A stretch of DNA of 64,000 bases from Cladopsammia gracilis (Eukaryota > Cnidaria > Anthozoa > Scleractinia > Dendrophylliidae). Positions 1 to 18,099 of this stretch are shown here, piece by piece. The notes under the pieces are model-generated. The model did not search any database. It had not been told where the DNA came from and saw nothing but the letters and a program-made list of their open reading frames with translations. Each line of letters starts with the position of its first letter. Position 1 is the stretch's first letter. The stretch is from positions 661,001-725,000 of the forward strand of contig JAJGOT010000199.1 in the NCBI GenBank assembly GCA_022457155.1. Direction: 5' to 3'. The position numbers and the translations under genes were made by a program.

Positions 1-27
1 CCGCGCAAGAAAAAAGACTGGAAATAG

Positions 28-3000
28 TCCGCTGTGACGTCAATACAAGAATGCAACAACAACAACAAGTTTATTAGCATTCCCAATTTACATATGGTAT
101 AGCCTAAACAAAAATAAAGTAATATAAGTAATAAGTAATGGTAATATAACAAATAACAGGTCGGTTAAATTAATTAATATTTAATATTTTTAACTGATCG
201 CAGTGGGCCCTTGTCCAGTGGTACAAGTGACTCTTAATTCGAATGCTTGAAATATATAATATCCTAGTTTTCTGCAAATGAAAGGATCTACATTATTAAA
301 TAGAAATATAATTTTGTTGTGATCAGTTAATACATCATAGTTGGAATAATTAAGTTTGATGTCATGCATCACTGTTTGTCTAATATCTTTGTATCGATTG
401 CAGTACAATAGAAAATGTGTTTCGTTTTCAATTTCGTTAGATTGACAATACTGACATATTCTAAGGTGTTCAGGAATTTTTGGTGTGCAGTGTCTTCCAG
501 ATTCAATTCTTAGATTGTGATTTCCAGATCTAAGTTTAGCTACAGCTTTTCTGTGTTTCGGATTTGTAATATGTTCTAAATATTCAGACTTGCTTACGTC
601 AGTTTTAAAGATGGTGTAGAAATTTAACTTCCTATTAGATCGTATTATTTCCATTTGATGTGTTTTCAAATCAACTGCAATTTGTTGCTTTATTTTCTGT
701 ACATTATTCTTGATTATTTGTAAATCAGTATAATGATTAAGGGGTTTAATATTATTTTGAGGGCTGATGTTATATTTCTTGAGAAGTTCATTGATTGTAA
801 ATATGAAGGATGGTTTTTCATCAGTTGCCAATTGGTGTGAAATGCGTAGGCATTGTTTCGCAACACTATTTTCTGGGAGTGTTTCAAGATGTAACCAAAA
901 TTTTATCATTCTTGAAAATATGTTTAGCTCAGGGGTAAAGAAAGTCGTCCTGTTTCTTTACGGGACACAACGTTAGGAGCCCTTTTGTTGAGGCCAAGGT
1001 AATTTTTGTAAAATTGAGTATGTAGTCTTTCAATTGGGTCTTTTTCCCATTTATTAGGATTGATACTGTCATATGCCCCCCAAACTTCTGAACTATATAG
1101 AAGCATGGGAAGAAATAAAGTCTCGAAAAGCTTATTACATATATTGATAGGAAGTTTACTAAAATCAAGATAGCGTTTACAAGTAAAAAAGGATCGTCTA
1201 GTTTTCTCCACAAATTTCTTTTTGGAGTTTATGAAACTGCCATTGGAGTTAAAGATTATGCCAAGGTAGGTGTATTCTGAGGCTTTGGCAATCTGCTTAC
1301 CGTTTAAGAAGAAAGTAAACTTTTCCCGTGTCGCTTTTCGATTTTGCTTTTGAAAAATTAATGTTTTTGTTTTGTGGGGATTTATTTTCAATAACCAATT
1401 TTCACTGTAGTTCTGAAGAATGTCAATTTGCTTCTGAAGACCGTATGCACTTTTAGAGATTAAAATCAAATCATCTGCATAAAAGATAAACCGTTTGGTA
1501 AAATGATTGGGTCTGTGTCATTAGAAAAGTCTAAAATATGTGGGATTTCATTTAAATATAGGTTAAATAGTAATGGAGAAAGAATACATCCTTGTCGTAC
1601 ACCTCTGTTGTAATCTTTGGTTTCCACATTTAATTGCACATTTTGATTTTGAATACATATCTGCAGTAAGCTGGTAAAAAAGGCCGCCTATTTTATTATT
1701 AATTAACTTGGACAACAGGCCATCGTGCCAAATAGAGTCAAATGCCTTTTGAAAATCTATAAAACAACAAAATAATTTACCTTTCTTTGCATTCATTACA
1801 TATTTATCAATTAGGGTTCTTAAAGAAAAAATGTGATCAGTTGTTCGAAATCCCTTAAGAAATCCAATTTGTGAACAGTGCAATAAATTGTTATTTTCTA
1901 CAAAACTGTGTAATCGTTTATTCATAAGAGCAGTGAATAATTTTCCTAAACAACTTGTGACACAAATACCTCTGTAGTTTGATGGGTTGTGTTTGTTTCC
2001 TGACTTGAAAATGGGACTAATTAGCCCTGTGGACCAGTTGTCCGGAAAACGTCCTTTACTAAGTATAAAATTAAATAATTATCTTAAAGAAATAACTAGA
2101 TATTGAATACCGTTTTTTAACATTTCACTTCGTATTCGATCAAGACCGGCTGTCTTTTTACTTTTTAACGTTTTAACAGTCATTCTGATCTCTGCTTCCG
2201 TGAAAGGCTGATCAAGTTCATCAAATTGCATTGCATGTATTTCTTTGTTCTTTAAATCTCTGTTGATGTTTTCCTGGAATTTAGGGATGTTATCCACATT
2301 CAGTGGGTCAGAATGTAATTGTTGGAAATGATTGTATAATTTGCCTACGGGAATTGTTGAGTCATGTGAGAGATGTGTGTTATTGGACATGGATTTTAAA
2401 GTGGACCAAAACTGGTTTGGATTTAATTTCTGGTATTTATAAGTTCGTCAATTTTGCTATTTTTGTGAGTTTGTTTTTTACTACGTAGCATAAATTTGAA
2501 TTGCCTTCTAATTGAAAGGTATTCAAGTCTTGTTTTCTCATCCAAAGGGTTGTTGTGTTTCTTGTTTGAAATATGCCTTAATCTTTTCCTAATATTACTG
2601 CATTCTTCATCAAACCAAATTTGAGAATGTCGTTTCCTTGATTTCTTTTTAACATTAGTCAGATGCAAAGAATTCTTTGCTGCTGTTTCTATTATTTTCA
2701 CAAATTTATTCACTAATTCATTAACATCGTCTATTTCTTCAAGATTCAAGCATTCAAACTCAGAAATCATTTGGCTCACCTCTGTGGATTGCAAAGCAGA
2801 GACAAATTTTTCTTTTGAGGTTTCGTTCCATTTGAATTGTCTTGGGAGACTAAAAAGTTCTTCCTCTTGTGTTTCATTTTCGCATGGCATCATAAACCAA
2901 AGGAGTGTTAACTTTTATCCAAGTAATTAATTGACAATGGTCTGAAAACGGAGTAGGTTGACGAACCACAAAATTTTGGAAAATGTTTAGTATTTCATGA

Positions 3001-3706
3001 CTGACAATGTGCTGATTCCTTGGTTCCCATGAAAAGTAATTTTTCCAAACGAGTCACCTTTGCATCGTCCGTTTAGGATTCTCAGGTCTAAAGACTTACA
3101 AATTTCAAGTAAACTTTTTCCTTGTTCGTTTATGTGATTGTCAAAGCTCTTCCTGGGTGATACCACAGTAGGTAAGGGAAAACTATCTCCCGGTACAAAA
3201 TTACAATAGTCATTGGTTATAAAATCATTTTCTGTTCCCGTTCTGGCATTAAAATCTCCTGCGAGAACAATAAAGTTATTACCTTTGAATACATTTATAT
3301 CGTTTTCTAAATTAGAGAATATATCTGGATCAAAATACGGGGAATCTTTTGGTGGTATATAACAGGAACATAACAAAATGTCCTTTTCTAGGTGAAAAAA
3401 GGTTTTATCAAGTTTACACCATATATAATCAGACGTTTGCTTAATAAGTGAAATATGAGGAGTTAAAAAGGTTTTAACAGCAACTAAAACCCCACCGGAA
3501 AATCTTCCCGATTTTTTGTTGTTGTGTTTCTTTGAATGCTGGTGTCGTGGTTTTTCGGTTCCTCACATTTTTTGGTGCGCCCTGAGGAAGAAACATGATT
3601 CTATTGAGGTTTGTTGTCTATGGTTGTAGCAAGATGCACCAAAAAAAGGAGGAACTGAGAAACCGCGACATAGCTGGCATTCTTGTATTAACGTCACGGC
3701 GCGGTT
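28..3706. repeat. Palindromic (MITE-like) element split by a LINE
   Basis: The left arm is about 28-54 plus 3540-3580, and the right arm is about 3631-3706. Both arms contain GTGACGT[C/T]AATACAAGAATGC, in opposite orientation, and continue inward through a matching stretch to GGTGC/GCACC near 3574-3580 and 3636-3640. The left arm is interrupted exactly after GAATGC (49-54), and GAATGC recurs at 3534-3539, where the arm resumes. I infer an inverted-repeat element about 220 bp long before a LINE landed in it. Arm identity is imperfect, so the palindrome is old. No coding capacity was seen. Confidence 0.7.
55..3533 (-). mobile_element. Decayed non-LTR retrotransposon (LINE), 5'-truncated
   Basis: Reading the minus strand from 3533 downward gives, in order: part of an APE-type endonuclease (around 3376-2987, with LAGDFNARTG); a basic linker (2893-2423); reverse transcriptase fingers (2390-2079, KSKKTAGLDRIRSEMLK); palm (1925-1563, FCCFIDFQKAFDSIWHDGLL); the catalytic FYADDLIL at about 1485-1460; and a C-terminal region (909-190) with a CxxC...HFLLYC zinc-knuckle pattern. 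The frame changes and stops between these pieces make it a dead copy. The 3' end has AATAAA followed by a (TTG)4 tail at 57-70, and a 6-bp target duplication GAATGC flanks it. The domain order fits the jockey/CR1/L2 superfamily; I cannot assign the clade. The endonuclease start is missing, as expected from 5' truncation on insertion. Confidence 0.88.
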
Positions 3707-3708
3707 TT

Positions 3709-4995
3709 GTAACCCACCGGAAGTGAAATTTCACGTTTTTAGACGGCTAAATCACGGACAAGAAAAATCGATATCGAAAAACTTATCAGAACGCCATGGA
3801 GATTCCACCAAGCAAATAAAAAAAATATCTGTCATATACACTTTAAACGTGACTGAAACGACAAAAATAATTTTTATCTACCGTACACTCAACAGAATAG
3901 ACATTGGTGTCAGATTAATCATAATTAACTTTTTTAACAGAGCGTGCAGATTATCGAAAAAGTCATTTGATGGTCTTTTTCATACTTGTTTACTTGGCTA
4001 AGAGACATCAACTTCAACTTCAAATTTATTACTTCCATCACTTTTTAATACAATGCATATTATAAATATTCTCAGTAACAAGGTTAAAATCAAAAGTGAT
4101 GAGGAGTCTATAGAAAAGCAGAAATGCTTGAAGTAATAGACCCCCTTCAACGGTCATTACATAACTTATTTTCCACCTAGCTCGGTTTTCTTTGTTCTTT
4201 TCAGGGGAATATATCACATAACCCCGTTCATTACAGTGCCTGAAAAGCTGGGTGCGGCTTTGATTGTAACAGGGGAGAGGCGGGGCTGAAAACGATAGCT
4301 GATAACAATAGCAAAACAAAGGATTATATATTCCCCTCAACATATTCCCCCCAACATATTCCCCTCGACATATTCCCCTCGCCTTAGTCCCCTCGACGTA
4401 TTCGGCTCATAATAGAACAACACAAACGGGAAGACAAAATAGGGCGAAACAAGGAAAACGCTCTAGCATCGGTCGATATTTTTTGTTTACAAAAAAGACA
4501 ACTTCATCAATCATATTCCTACGTAATTAACTTGCCGGTCGCGACCAAAAAAGCGAAATGTTAATAACATTATTCGATGGTATCGTACCTCGATTCAGGT
4601 TTCGGGTCTTCAATAATGTATGACGCCTCGTTTTACGCTTGAACCTGAATATGTTTCTGCCGCTTTCCCTTGGAAAACACACCGCAACCACTCCATTGAT
4701 CTTCGAAAGATGAAGGTGGGCAGTTGGGCCATGGCGAGACCACGAGTACTGTTCATACATTTTCTTCTCTCTCTCTCTCTCTCCTTATACTCATAACGAA
4801 GCAACGTGCTCAATGCAAATTTGGCAAAAGCAAAACATGTTTACCGTCTCGCTTCGTAATGTGACGTGATCCCAATGCGGCCTTGCGGAATCATGTTTTT
4901 TTGCATTTGAATTGAACGGAATGTTACTTTCCGAAAAATTAATAGTTTCTTTGTTTTTGAATGCTTGTTTTACAATTCAATTGAAGATAACAATA
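3709..4995. other. No gene recognised
   Basis: AT-rich DNA with short chance ORFs only. It holds a short minisatellite at 4325-4405 and a CT-rich run near 4765-4783. I see no splice-consistent exon or known motif on either strand. Confidence 0.5.
4325..4405. repeat. Short minisatellite, about 16-17 bp unit
   Basis: About five imperfect copies of a unit like ACATATTCCCCTCG run head to tail. The copies differ by one to three bases. Confidence 0.75.
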
Positions 4996-5386
4996 GGGCC
5001 ATTTATACGGGAGAAAATAAGACGCGTCTTATCTAAGACGCGACTTAAATAAGATGCGAAGTGTACCATTTATACGTTTGCGTCCAACATAAGACGCGAA
5101 GATCACGTATAAATGGTTCGCGTGTTAATTTTGATACGGCGCACTTGTTGTTCACGTCTTATTTAGGACGCGAAAGCATTTATACGAGGAAGTTCAAGTC
5201 TTATTTAAGACGCGGACAAAATAAGAACAGCTGAAAACCCTGTTCTAAGATAAGACGCGTCATTTTAAGTCGCGTCTAAAATAAGACACGAATGCTTATT
5301 TTGTACTGTTTATACGATCGGTTCGCGTCTTATTTAAGTCGCGTCTTAGATAAGACGCGTCTTATTTTCTGTCTTATAAATGGCCC
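4996..5386. mobile_element. MITE, GGGCCATTTATACG family, TA target site
   Basis: Begins GGGCCATTTATACG and ends with a degenerate inverted match (TATAAATGGCCC), directly flanked by TA on both sides (4994-4995 and 5387-5388). The interior is built from many short self-complementary words such as TAAGACGCGTCTTA, so it can fold into many small hairpins. A second copy lies at 23878-24085. TA duplication with terminal inverted repeats suggests mobilisation by a Tc1/mariner-type transposase; no transposase is encoded. Confidence 0.85.
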
Positions 5387-5388
5387 TA

Positions 5389-6769
5389 ATGGGACCTTGT
5401 CAGAAGCTGCAATTTTGCTGTGTAGCTGTACAAAGCCACGCTTGTCAAATTCCTTGGGCGCTCCAATAAACCTTACAACTTAGAATCAATTACACCGAAA
5501 TACATTTCTCTAATACTGGGCGGGTCGGTTTGCCAATATTGCCAATACTACGTCATATAGCCTCCACTCTTGTCATCGTTACGTTATACACCTGAAGTAG
5601 TCACGTCAGTGCAGGGACCAAGCGAAACCAAAAGCACCAGGCTTATAACCTGCCGAAGTAACAATTGTCTATGGCTCTGAATCCCTGTCTCTCAATGGGA
5701 CAGAGTACCATCTGCCGAAACTCCTGTCTCCATGAGGAACTGGGAACGGTATCATCTGCCGAAGCTGCTCTTACACAGTTGACACTTAAACACCGTCAAT
5801 GTTGACCCACTTGCTGGTTGCGCCTAATTCAATAATCCCCCCCCCCCCCCCCTCCCCGAACCCACTCCTATTAAACCACTCCCCCTACACCTGAAACTTG
5901 TTTGAAATAGGTAAGTCCTCACGGGAGTGGCAGCAATGGGCGAATCTTTCTTTACATTTAATGATCATTAGCATATGCGCCTCATGTTACCATACTAAAG
6001 TTCTGCTGAAGAGGTTTCATTTGAATGGTGACACTATAGGATTTCATCCACTCAAATTTAGATCTACTCGACACGTCTCCATAATTAACTCAACATAACA
6101 TGCAGCTAATGAATATAGCTGATGAATTGTCCGTGGATAAATAGAGATTATCTATCTAAAAATTGCGTAGATTACTAAGTTTGACAAGCTCTTTCGACGT
6201 TTTGAAGTCAATTCGTATTTAGCATGATGCCTTATCTACGTAAATTCGTAGATTAATGAAACAAAATGTAAACAATAACGTAAGCAAATATTTCTCTTTT
6301 AGACATGTATTCCACTTAATAACATGTACATAGATTTTCTTTATTATTATACATATAATAAGATATTTATGACGAACAAAATCATATCTTTACAGTTGTT
6401 TTATTCAAAGCCACAATAATGAGAAGACTTAATGTTGCACAGCTCTCAAAATGAAGGTATACACCTTGTAACTCTTTCAAATTCAAACAAATTTTACAAA
6501 TTGAAAGACAAAAATTCAAATTAACATGGATTGCTTACATGCCATCTAACAGACTAGCCTTTAACACTAAATGGATCAAACAAATACAATCCATCTATCT
6601 TTACACGAAACTGCTTTTCAATTGACTCCCTTTCACAAGAATGAGCCATGGAAGGGCATCTAATGTGTTTTTAAAAAACCTTCATTGACTTAGAAATTTA
6701 TGTTAGTGGTAAATTATTAAACTTGAGGTGGCTGAACACTGTTGATTAAGTATGTACATCATTACAATA
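5389..6769. other. No gene recognised
   Basis: Includes a 19-bp C-rich run near 5837-5857. A lone relic of the 91-bp TTAA-element repeat (TTCTGCTGAAGAGGTTTCAT) lies around 5990-6060. No supported exon was seen. Confidence 0.5.
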
Positions 6770-7003
6770 GGCCATTTGCACGATGACGTCATTTGACTAC
6801 TACTACCAGAATCCTTCAGTTTTTTGTTTTGTAGTGCAAATAGTGCAGTGCAAATTGTGTAGTGCAGTGCAGTGCAAATAGTGTAGTGCAAATTAGGGCT
6901 ATTGTTATTTAAACCGCACTGGGATTACAAAATTTAAATAAGAAGGGAAAAACGAAATGAATTCTGGTAGTAGTAGTCAAATGACGTCATCGTGCAAATG
7001 GCC
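6770..7003. mobile_element. MITE with perfect 43-bp terminal inverted repeats
   Basis: 6770-6812 and 6961-7003 are exact inverted copies (start GGCCATTTGCACGATGACGT). TA flanks both ends (6768-6769 and 7004-7005). The core contains a small minisatellite of AGTGCAAAT-type words (about 6830-6895). Perfect arms suggest recent activity or gene conversion. The first bases resemble the GGGCCATTT family at 4996 but the rest differs. A degraded relative appears near 16914-16965. Confidence 0.9.
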
Positions 7004-7657
7004 TATTGACCGGGAAAATTAAACATGGTGTGGCACCATGCCAATGTCGTGATCATGGATTGTAGTTTTATTTTTCTTCTTAATTACAAACAATCAATCA
7101 AGTAGTTCAGTGGAAAAGTACCCAGGCTTTTTTTGGATGTTGTTTATTTGTTTGTTGAAAACAAATAATTAAATAAAGAAAAACCAGCCACCGCATTTTC
7201 AGCAAATCAACCAAGACAAACAGCTGCAAATTACATGTATGTTTAAGGTGCACTCAAAAGCAATGCCGCAATGGCAATGGCCAAAAGCTCAACCAATCAA
7301 TTTTAAAACTTGTATCCTGTCAATTTTGAATAACCAGACATAATGATAAATACAGGATACATGTATATACAGTTACTTCTCAAATATTTCATCAAATTTG
7401 AACAACAAAATCCGGATGAAACACTCTTTCTCATGTTTGATATTTTACATGAAAATTGTGTTCAGCCACTTTAAGAGTTAGAAAAAGTTAAAAGTGGTTA
7501 ACTCAACGGACAGTCTATCATTTCAGAAATCTTCCATATCAAATGATCTGTGTCATTTTAATTTTTTAACCAAAATATTTGGTTTTTCTGCACAATTGAC
7601 CAACACAAATTTTCTCTGGCAAACCACTGACTTGGTCATGTGATATGTGGAAATGGA
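7004..7657. other. 3' flank of the exonuclease gene, no separate gene
   Basis: AT-rich, no supported exon. It probably contains the 3' UTR of the minus-strand gene ending at 7658, but I cannot place the polyadenylation site with confidence. Confidence 0.4.
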
Positions 7658-9973
7658 CTAAGCATTGACCTGATCAGTTGCAAATTCTTTCCACTGTTCA
7701 CTGAGAAAATTTCTGCAATTCTTAATATGTGAAGTACTTGAAACACTGTGCAGTAGTCGGGTACAAAATGGACATGACACATGCCCAACTTCTCTGATAT
7801 GTTCCATGAGTACTTTTACAGACTTGCACCCCCTTCCGCATCCCTGACAACGGTGAAGTCCAACCTCCTCCAATGGAACAGCTGGAGTCTGCTTTGAAGT
7901 TGTCTTCGTGTGTGCATTGAGCACTTTACATGATTTTTTGTGGTTCTTAGATATCTTGACCTGAAAAAACATGCCACATTTGCATTTTGCATGTACTTTG
8001 ATGTGTTGAGTGAGGGCATCTTTACCCTTCACCTTTTTGTTACAAACATGGCAAGAAACAGTCTCAAGTGGATTGATCGAGGTAATCTTGACAGGATGGT
8101 GTGTTCCATTGCTCAAGCTTTTCATTTGTTGGTAAATTTTGAGCCCAATCCAAGCATCAAATGCAGCATAATGAATCTGTTGGATTGTTAATGGAAACCT
8201 TTCCCAGTTGCTCTTGGAGACAGACTTAGGCTTGTTAAGATGCAGTCCAAGGAAACGCTCGGCAAGAGCTTTCAGTCCAAGCTTGCTTGATGCGGGGACA
8301 CCAATAGACTTGGCCATAGTCTGGGTATCAATCAACCCAATGCATTTCAGTTGTGTATCTTGCTTTAGCTTAACAGCATCCTGCAGAATCTCACTTCCGA
8401 CTTTCAAAATCTTGGTGCTATTCAGAACAGACCTGAGATACTTTGGCTGGTTCTTCATTTGATGAAGGTGTAAAACCAAGCAAGAGCTTTCTACTGCTAA
8501 CTGAAGGACAGCAGTTTTGTTCTCCTTTCCCCCTCTTTTTTTGCTTACAAACTGGGGTTTCCACTCGATATCAAAACCAATTGCTGGGGCTGCACAGTCA
8601 ATGACATTATTCCTTAACCAGGCTTCAGCCTCAATGGGGTCTGCAGTGTAGACCACTTCAACTCCTTCTGCTGGGTATGGTAGGCTAAGAATCAGCGTAT
8701 GATTTCCTGCAGTGACCTGGTTGTCTTTCTGATGTCTCTGCTTTGCAGTAACACTTGCATCTTCAACTGAATCTGGCCTGTTATGACTCAGTGGTGGATC
8801 AAATGGATGGTCAGCAGGAAGATTCCTCCCAGAATTACTTGTTATAAGATGACGAAGATCTCGATCATCATCATTTGGCCCATTATGAAACAATGTTTCA
8901 TAATGGTAGGTATCTTCAGTGTAATTTGGTGAATTGTAAGATGATACTTGACTGGAGGGATGATTACGCTCATAGTCATTCCCAGCAGAATAATAAGGAT
9001 CTGCATTATCATTTGGCATGCTATAAAATGTTTGATCAGGGGAATCTCTCTGATAATTCTCCGTTGCATATGCATCTTCCATATCCCTTGGTATGATGTC
9101 AATCAATGTTTTATTATTGTCATTTCGACCATAACTCTGGATTGTAGCTTGACATGACTCCATGTTATGCTCAAAAGAATGAGTGGTTGATGAATTTCTT
9201 CTATAACTTTGCTTGGTGGCATGACGCGCATCTTCAACGTAATCAATCAATGTTTCATTATTGTCATTTTGACCATAACTCTGGATTGCACTTTGGCATG
9301 ACTCCATGTTACGCTCAAAAGCATGACTGGTTGATGAATTTCTTCTATGACTTTGTTTGGTGGCACGACGGGCATCTTCAACGTAATTTGATACATTGGT
9401 AATCAAATCTTTATGAGATAGGTTTTTAGCAGGGATATTTCTGCTGTAACTTTCCTTCAAAGTATGATCCAAATCTGAAGCATGTTCTCTTTCATGTCTC
9501 GTTTGCCTCCATGGAGTGTCCCTGTCAGAATAATGTGACCTTTCATCATTTGCCTCATGCTCATCACCAAATTCTGATTTAACACGGGCGCGCATTTCTT
9601 TGTTAAACCACTGTCCTGTTGTGTCACTCCAGAACCCTCTACTTTCTGTATAATTTTGCGAGCTAGACATGTCTTGATGATTCATATGCAAGGGTAAATC
9701 CCCATATTGCTCATCACTTTCTATTCTCTCTTTCTTGATCTTACGATCATGCCGTGAGAAATCTTCCGTTGTCTCGTGTTTGAATTCCTCTGCTTTATTC
9801 TTGTAAATGCGATCGTTAATATCTTCAGCTTTGCGACGTAAGAGGTAATCCCATGCTCTTTCGCCGCTCACTGAAGATTCGTCAGCCCTGTCGCGAAGAT
9901 TCGTCAGCTCCGCATGATCGTGATAACTTCGTTTCCGGTTGCGTGTGTTGTATGAGTCATATCTGAAGCTCAT
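7658..9973 (-). CDS. WRN-type 3'-5' exonuclease with C-terminal zinc fingers, intronless
   Basis: Uninterrupted 771-residue ORF. Residues 1-430 are hydrophilic and low in complexity (rich in D, E, R, N, S, Y, H), probably disordered, and include a tandem duplication of 48 residues (197-244 and 245-292). Residues about 463-617 form a DEDD-family 3'-5' exonuclease domain: Exo I GFDIEW (D468, E470), Exo II around QDAVKL (D532), Exo III HYAAFDAW (Y602, D606), the DEDDy pattern of WRN and EXD2. Residues 638-755 carry Cys/His clusters (CHVC...H...H, CKC, CQGC...H, CPFC...H..C), likely zinc fingers. Expected role: nuclease acting on DNA or RNA; the substrate is unknown. The start is the first ATG, 259 bp from the divergent PSMA2 start. 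The lack of introns, unlike its neighbours, could reflect an ancient retrocopy. The exact orthologue is uncertain. Confidence 0.9.
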   Translation of the reverse strand: MSFRYDSYNTRNRKRSYHDHAELTNLRDRADESSVSGERAWDYLLRRKAEDINDRIYKNKAEEFKHETTEDFSRHDRKIKKERIESDEQYGDLPLHMNHQDMSSSQNYTESRGFWSDTTGQWFNKEMRARVKSEFGDEHEANDERSHYSDRDTPWRQTRHEREHASDLDHTLKESYSRNIPAKNLSHKDLITNVSNYVEDARRATKQSHRRNSSTSHAFERNMESCQSAIQSYGQNDNNETLIDYVEDARHATKQSYRRNSSTTHSFEHNMESCQATIQSYGRNDNNKTLIDIIPRDMEDAYATENYQRDSPDQTFYSMPNDNADPYYSAGNDYERNHPSSQVSSYNSPNYTEDTYHYETLFHNGPNDDDRDLRHLITSNSGRNLPADHPFDPPLSHNRPDSVEDASVTAKQRHQKDNQVTAGNHTLILSLPYPAEGVEVVYTADPIEAEAWLRNNVIDCAAPAIGFDIEWKPQFVSKKRGGKENKTAVLQLAVESSCLVLHLHQMKNQPKYLRSVLNSTKILKVGSEILQDAVKLKQDTQLKCIGLIDTQTMAKSIGVPASSKLGLKALAERFLGLHLNKPKSVSKSNWERFPLTIQQIHYAAFDAWIGLKIYQQMKSLSNGTHHPVKITSINPLETVSCHVCNKKVKGKDALTQHIKVHAKCKCGMFFQVKISKNHKKSCKVLNAHTKTTSKQTPAVPLEEVGLHRCQGCGRGCKSVKVLMEHIREVGHVSCPFCTRLLHSVSSTSHIKNCRNFLSEQWKEFATDQVNA

Positions 9974-10232
9974 TTTGTGACTAAATTATCCTAAAACCCT
10001 TCGATACTTCGATCCTAATAAAAATTCTCAGTTACAGAAGCTAAATTGGCTGAATTAAGCCTAAAGTTTTGGTATCAGAAAACACGAAGTTTGTTTGCAA
10101 AATGGCGAAGGCCACAACGAAAACACAATGCGCCTTCGCAAAAAACGAGGAACCAGGCCTTGGCCTCTGTGGCACTGGGTACTAAACGCTGAGTCAGTAT
10201 GCCGCGGTGAATTGTGGTCACCCTGATCCAAA
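9974..10232. promoter_or_regulatory. Bidirectional promoter between the exonuclease gene and PSMA2
   Basis: Only 259 bp separate the two divergent start codons, so both promoters and 5' UTRs must share this DNA. It is locally GC-rich near 10100-10240 and I see no TATA box at a fitting distance. Head-to-head pairs of housekeeping genes commonly share such a region; co-regulation is an inference. Confidence 0.7.
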
Positions 10233-16687
<6,455 letters not shown>

Positions 16688-18099
16688 TGTAAAGCTTTTC
16701 TGTTATAAGTAAAATGCAATCTCTTTTGCGCAACCTGCTTGTACGAAAGTTCCCTTCGGTGGTGACTTTTCAGTGTGTTGTATATGAAGTGTAGGTTGTG
16801 TTGACAAGATTGGACATCTCCTGACTGTAACTGCTAGAATTCCAGTTTTCCTTTTCTTTTGTTAATTCTGGAAGTTTTTATTTAAACCGACAATTTTAAT
16901 TGTAGGAACAAAACAAGTTGAATTCTGGTGGTTGTAGTCAAGTAATGGTGTAGTTCAAATGATTTGTTGTATTAAGAAAAGATTTGACTTTTTTCACCTG
17001 TTATTGGAATATGTAATATTCCAAAAGAAAACAACCCGCAGAATAAACGCTTCCCTGAGTTCTCAACTTGACTCTGTGGATTGCATGGTGGAATTACACA
17101 GCATATAGACTACTGAACCACTAACCTACATGACAGGTGCTACAGAGGGGAAGGAGAGGGGATTTTCTGACACATGGAAAATACAAGCTACTGGAGGGGG
17201 GGGGGAGGGAGGAGTGTACTCTCATATGTAAGCTGTATTGGTATGTGTCGCTGTGAAAGATAAGGTTCTCAAGCAGTTTAGTCTGGGATTGGGTATAGAA
17301 ATCAGAGAGGTTTGGTCTATAATAGAGTATCATTTGCCGGAGAACTGACAAATGGTATGGAGTTAGAGTGGAAAATAGCAAGTCTGGGATACAATAGGGA
17401 TTTTATGCATCTAGTGTAGAGTAGGGTGGGGAAATGAAGCTGAACCTTGACCTCTCCTCGTCTCTATGCTTGAATCCCCCTCTCACTCACCTGTCTAGCA
17501 ACTACCACACTGGCTAGATATGCAAGGGAAAGTGGGTAGGACTCCTCTCTTATGTATTAGCCACACTGGCTAGCTTCGCAAGGGAAAGTGGGCAGGGCTC
17601 TTCCTATGTATTAGCCACATACAGTCAACTCCCCCCTTGTGGAGACTTTGCTGTAATGGCACCCTGTTATTACAGACAACAGTCAAGGTCGCAGAGAATA
17701 AAATTTACCAAACATTACTATCTATAGGTGGTTTTCATAGTGGCCATGGTGGAAACCCATAGAAACCCTTTGCATAAAAATAAAGTTTTATTCCCAAAGG
17801 ATGGAGATTTCATTACTCCAACCACTAATAGGACTGCTGTGAAAAACAGCTGTTATGACGTCATTGACTGATCCTTCATTTGCACAATAACCCCAAGTGC
17901 TCATTTGCATATAGAAGTGATGACCCTAAAGGATATAGGAAGTGTCTGAAATTGGGCAGGTAGGTCTGCAAGGTAGCCTGGATAACTGTAAGCCGTCCTC
18001 TATTTCCGTTCGCAACCCTTTCTTATATCGGGAGAATAAAAAAGATGTCTCTCTCCTGACTAATCATCGACGTATCTTCACTAATCATGACAAATGAAT
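16688..18099. other. PSMA2 3' UTR and intergenic DNA
   Basis: AATAAA at 17042-17047 fits PSMA2 3' end formation. A G-rich run lies at 17195-17214, and an imperfect direct duplication of about 75 bp at 17505-17620 (CACACTGGCTAG...GCAAGGGAAAGTGGG). No supported exon on either strand. Confidence 0.5.
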
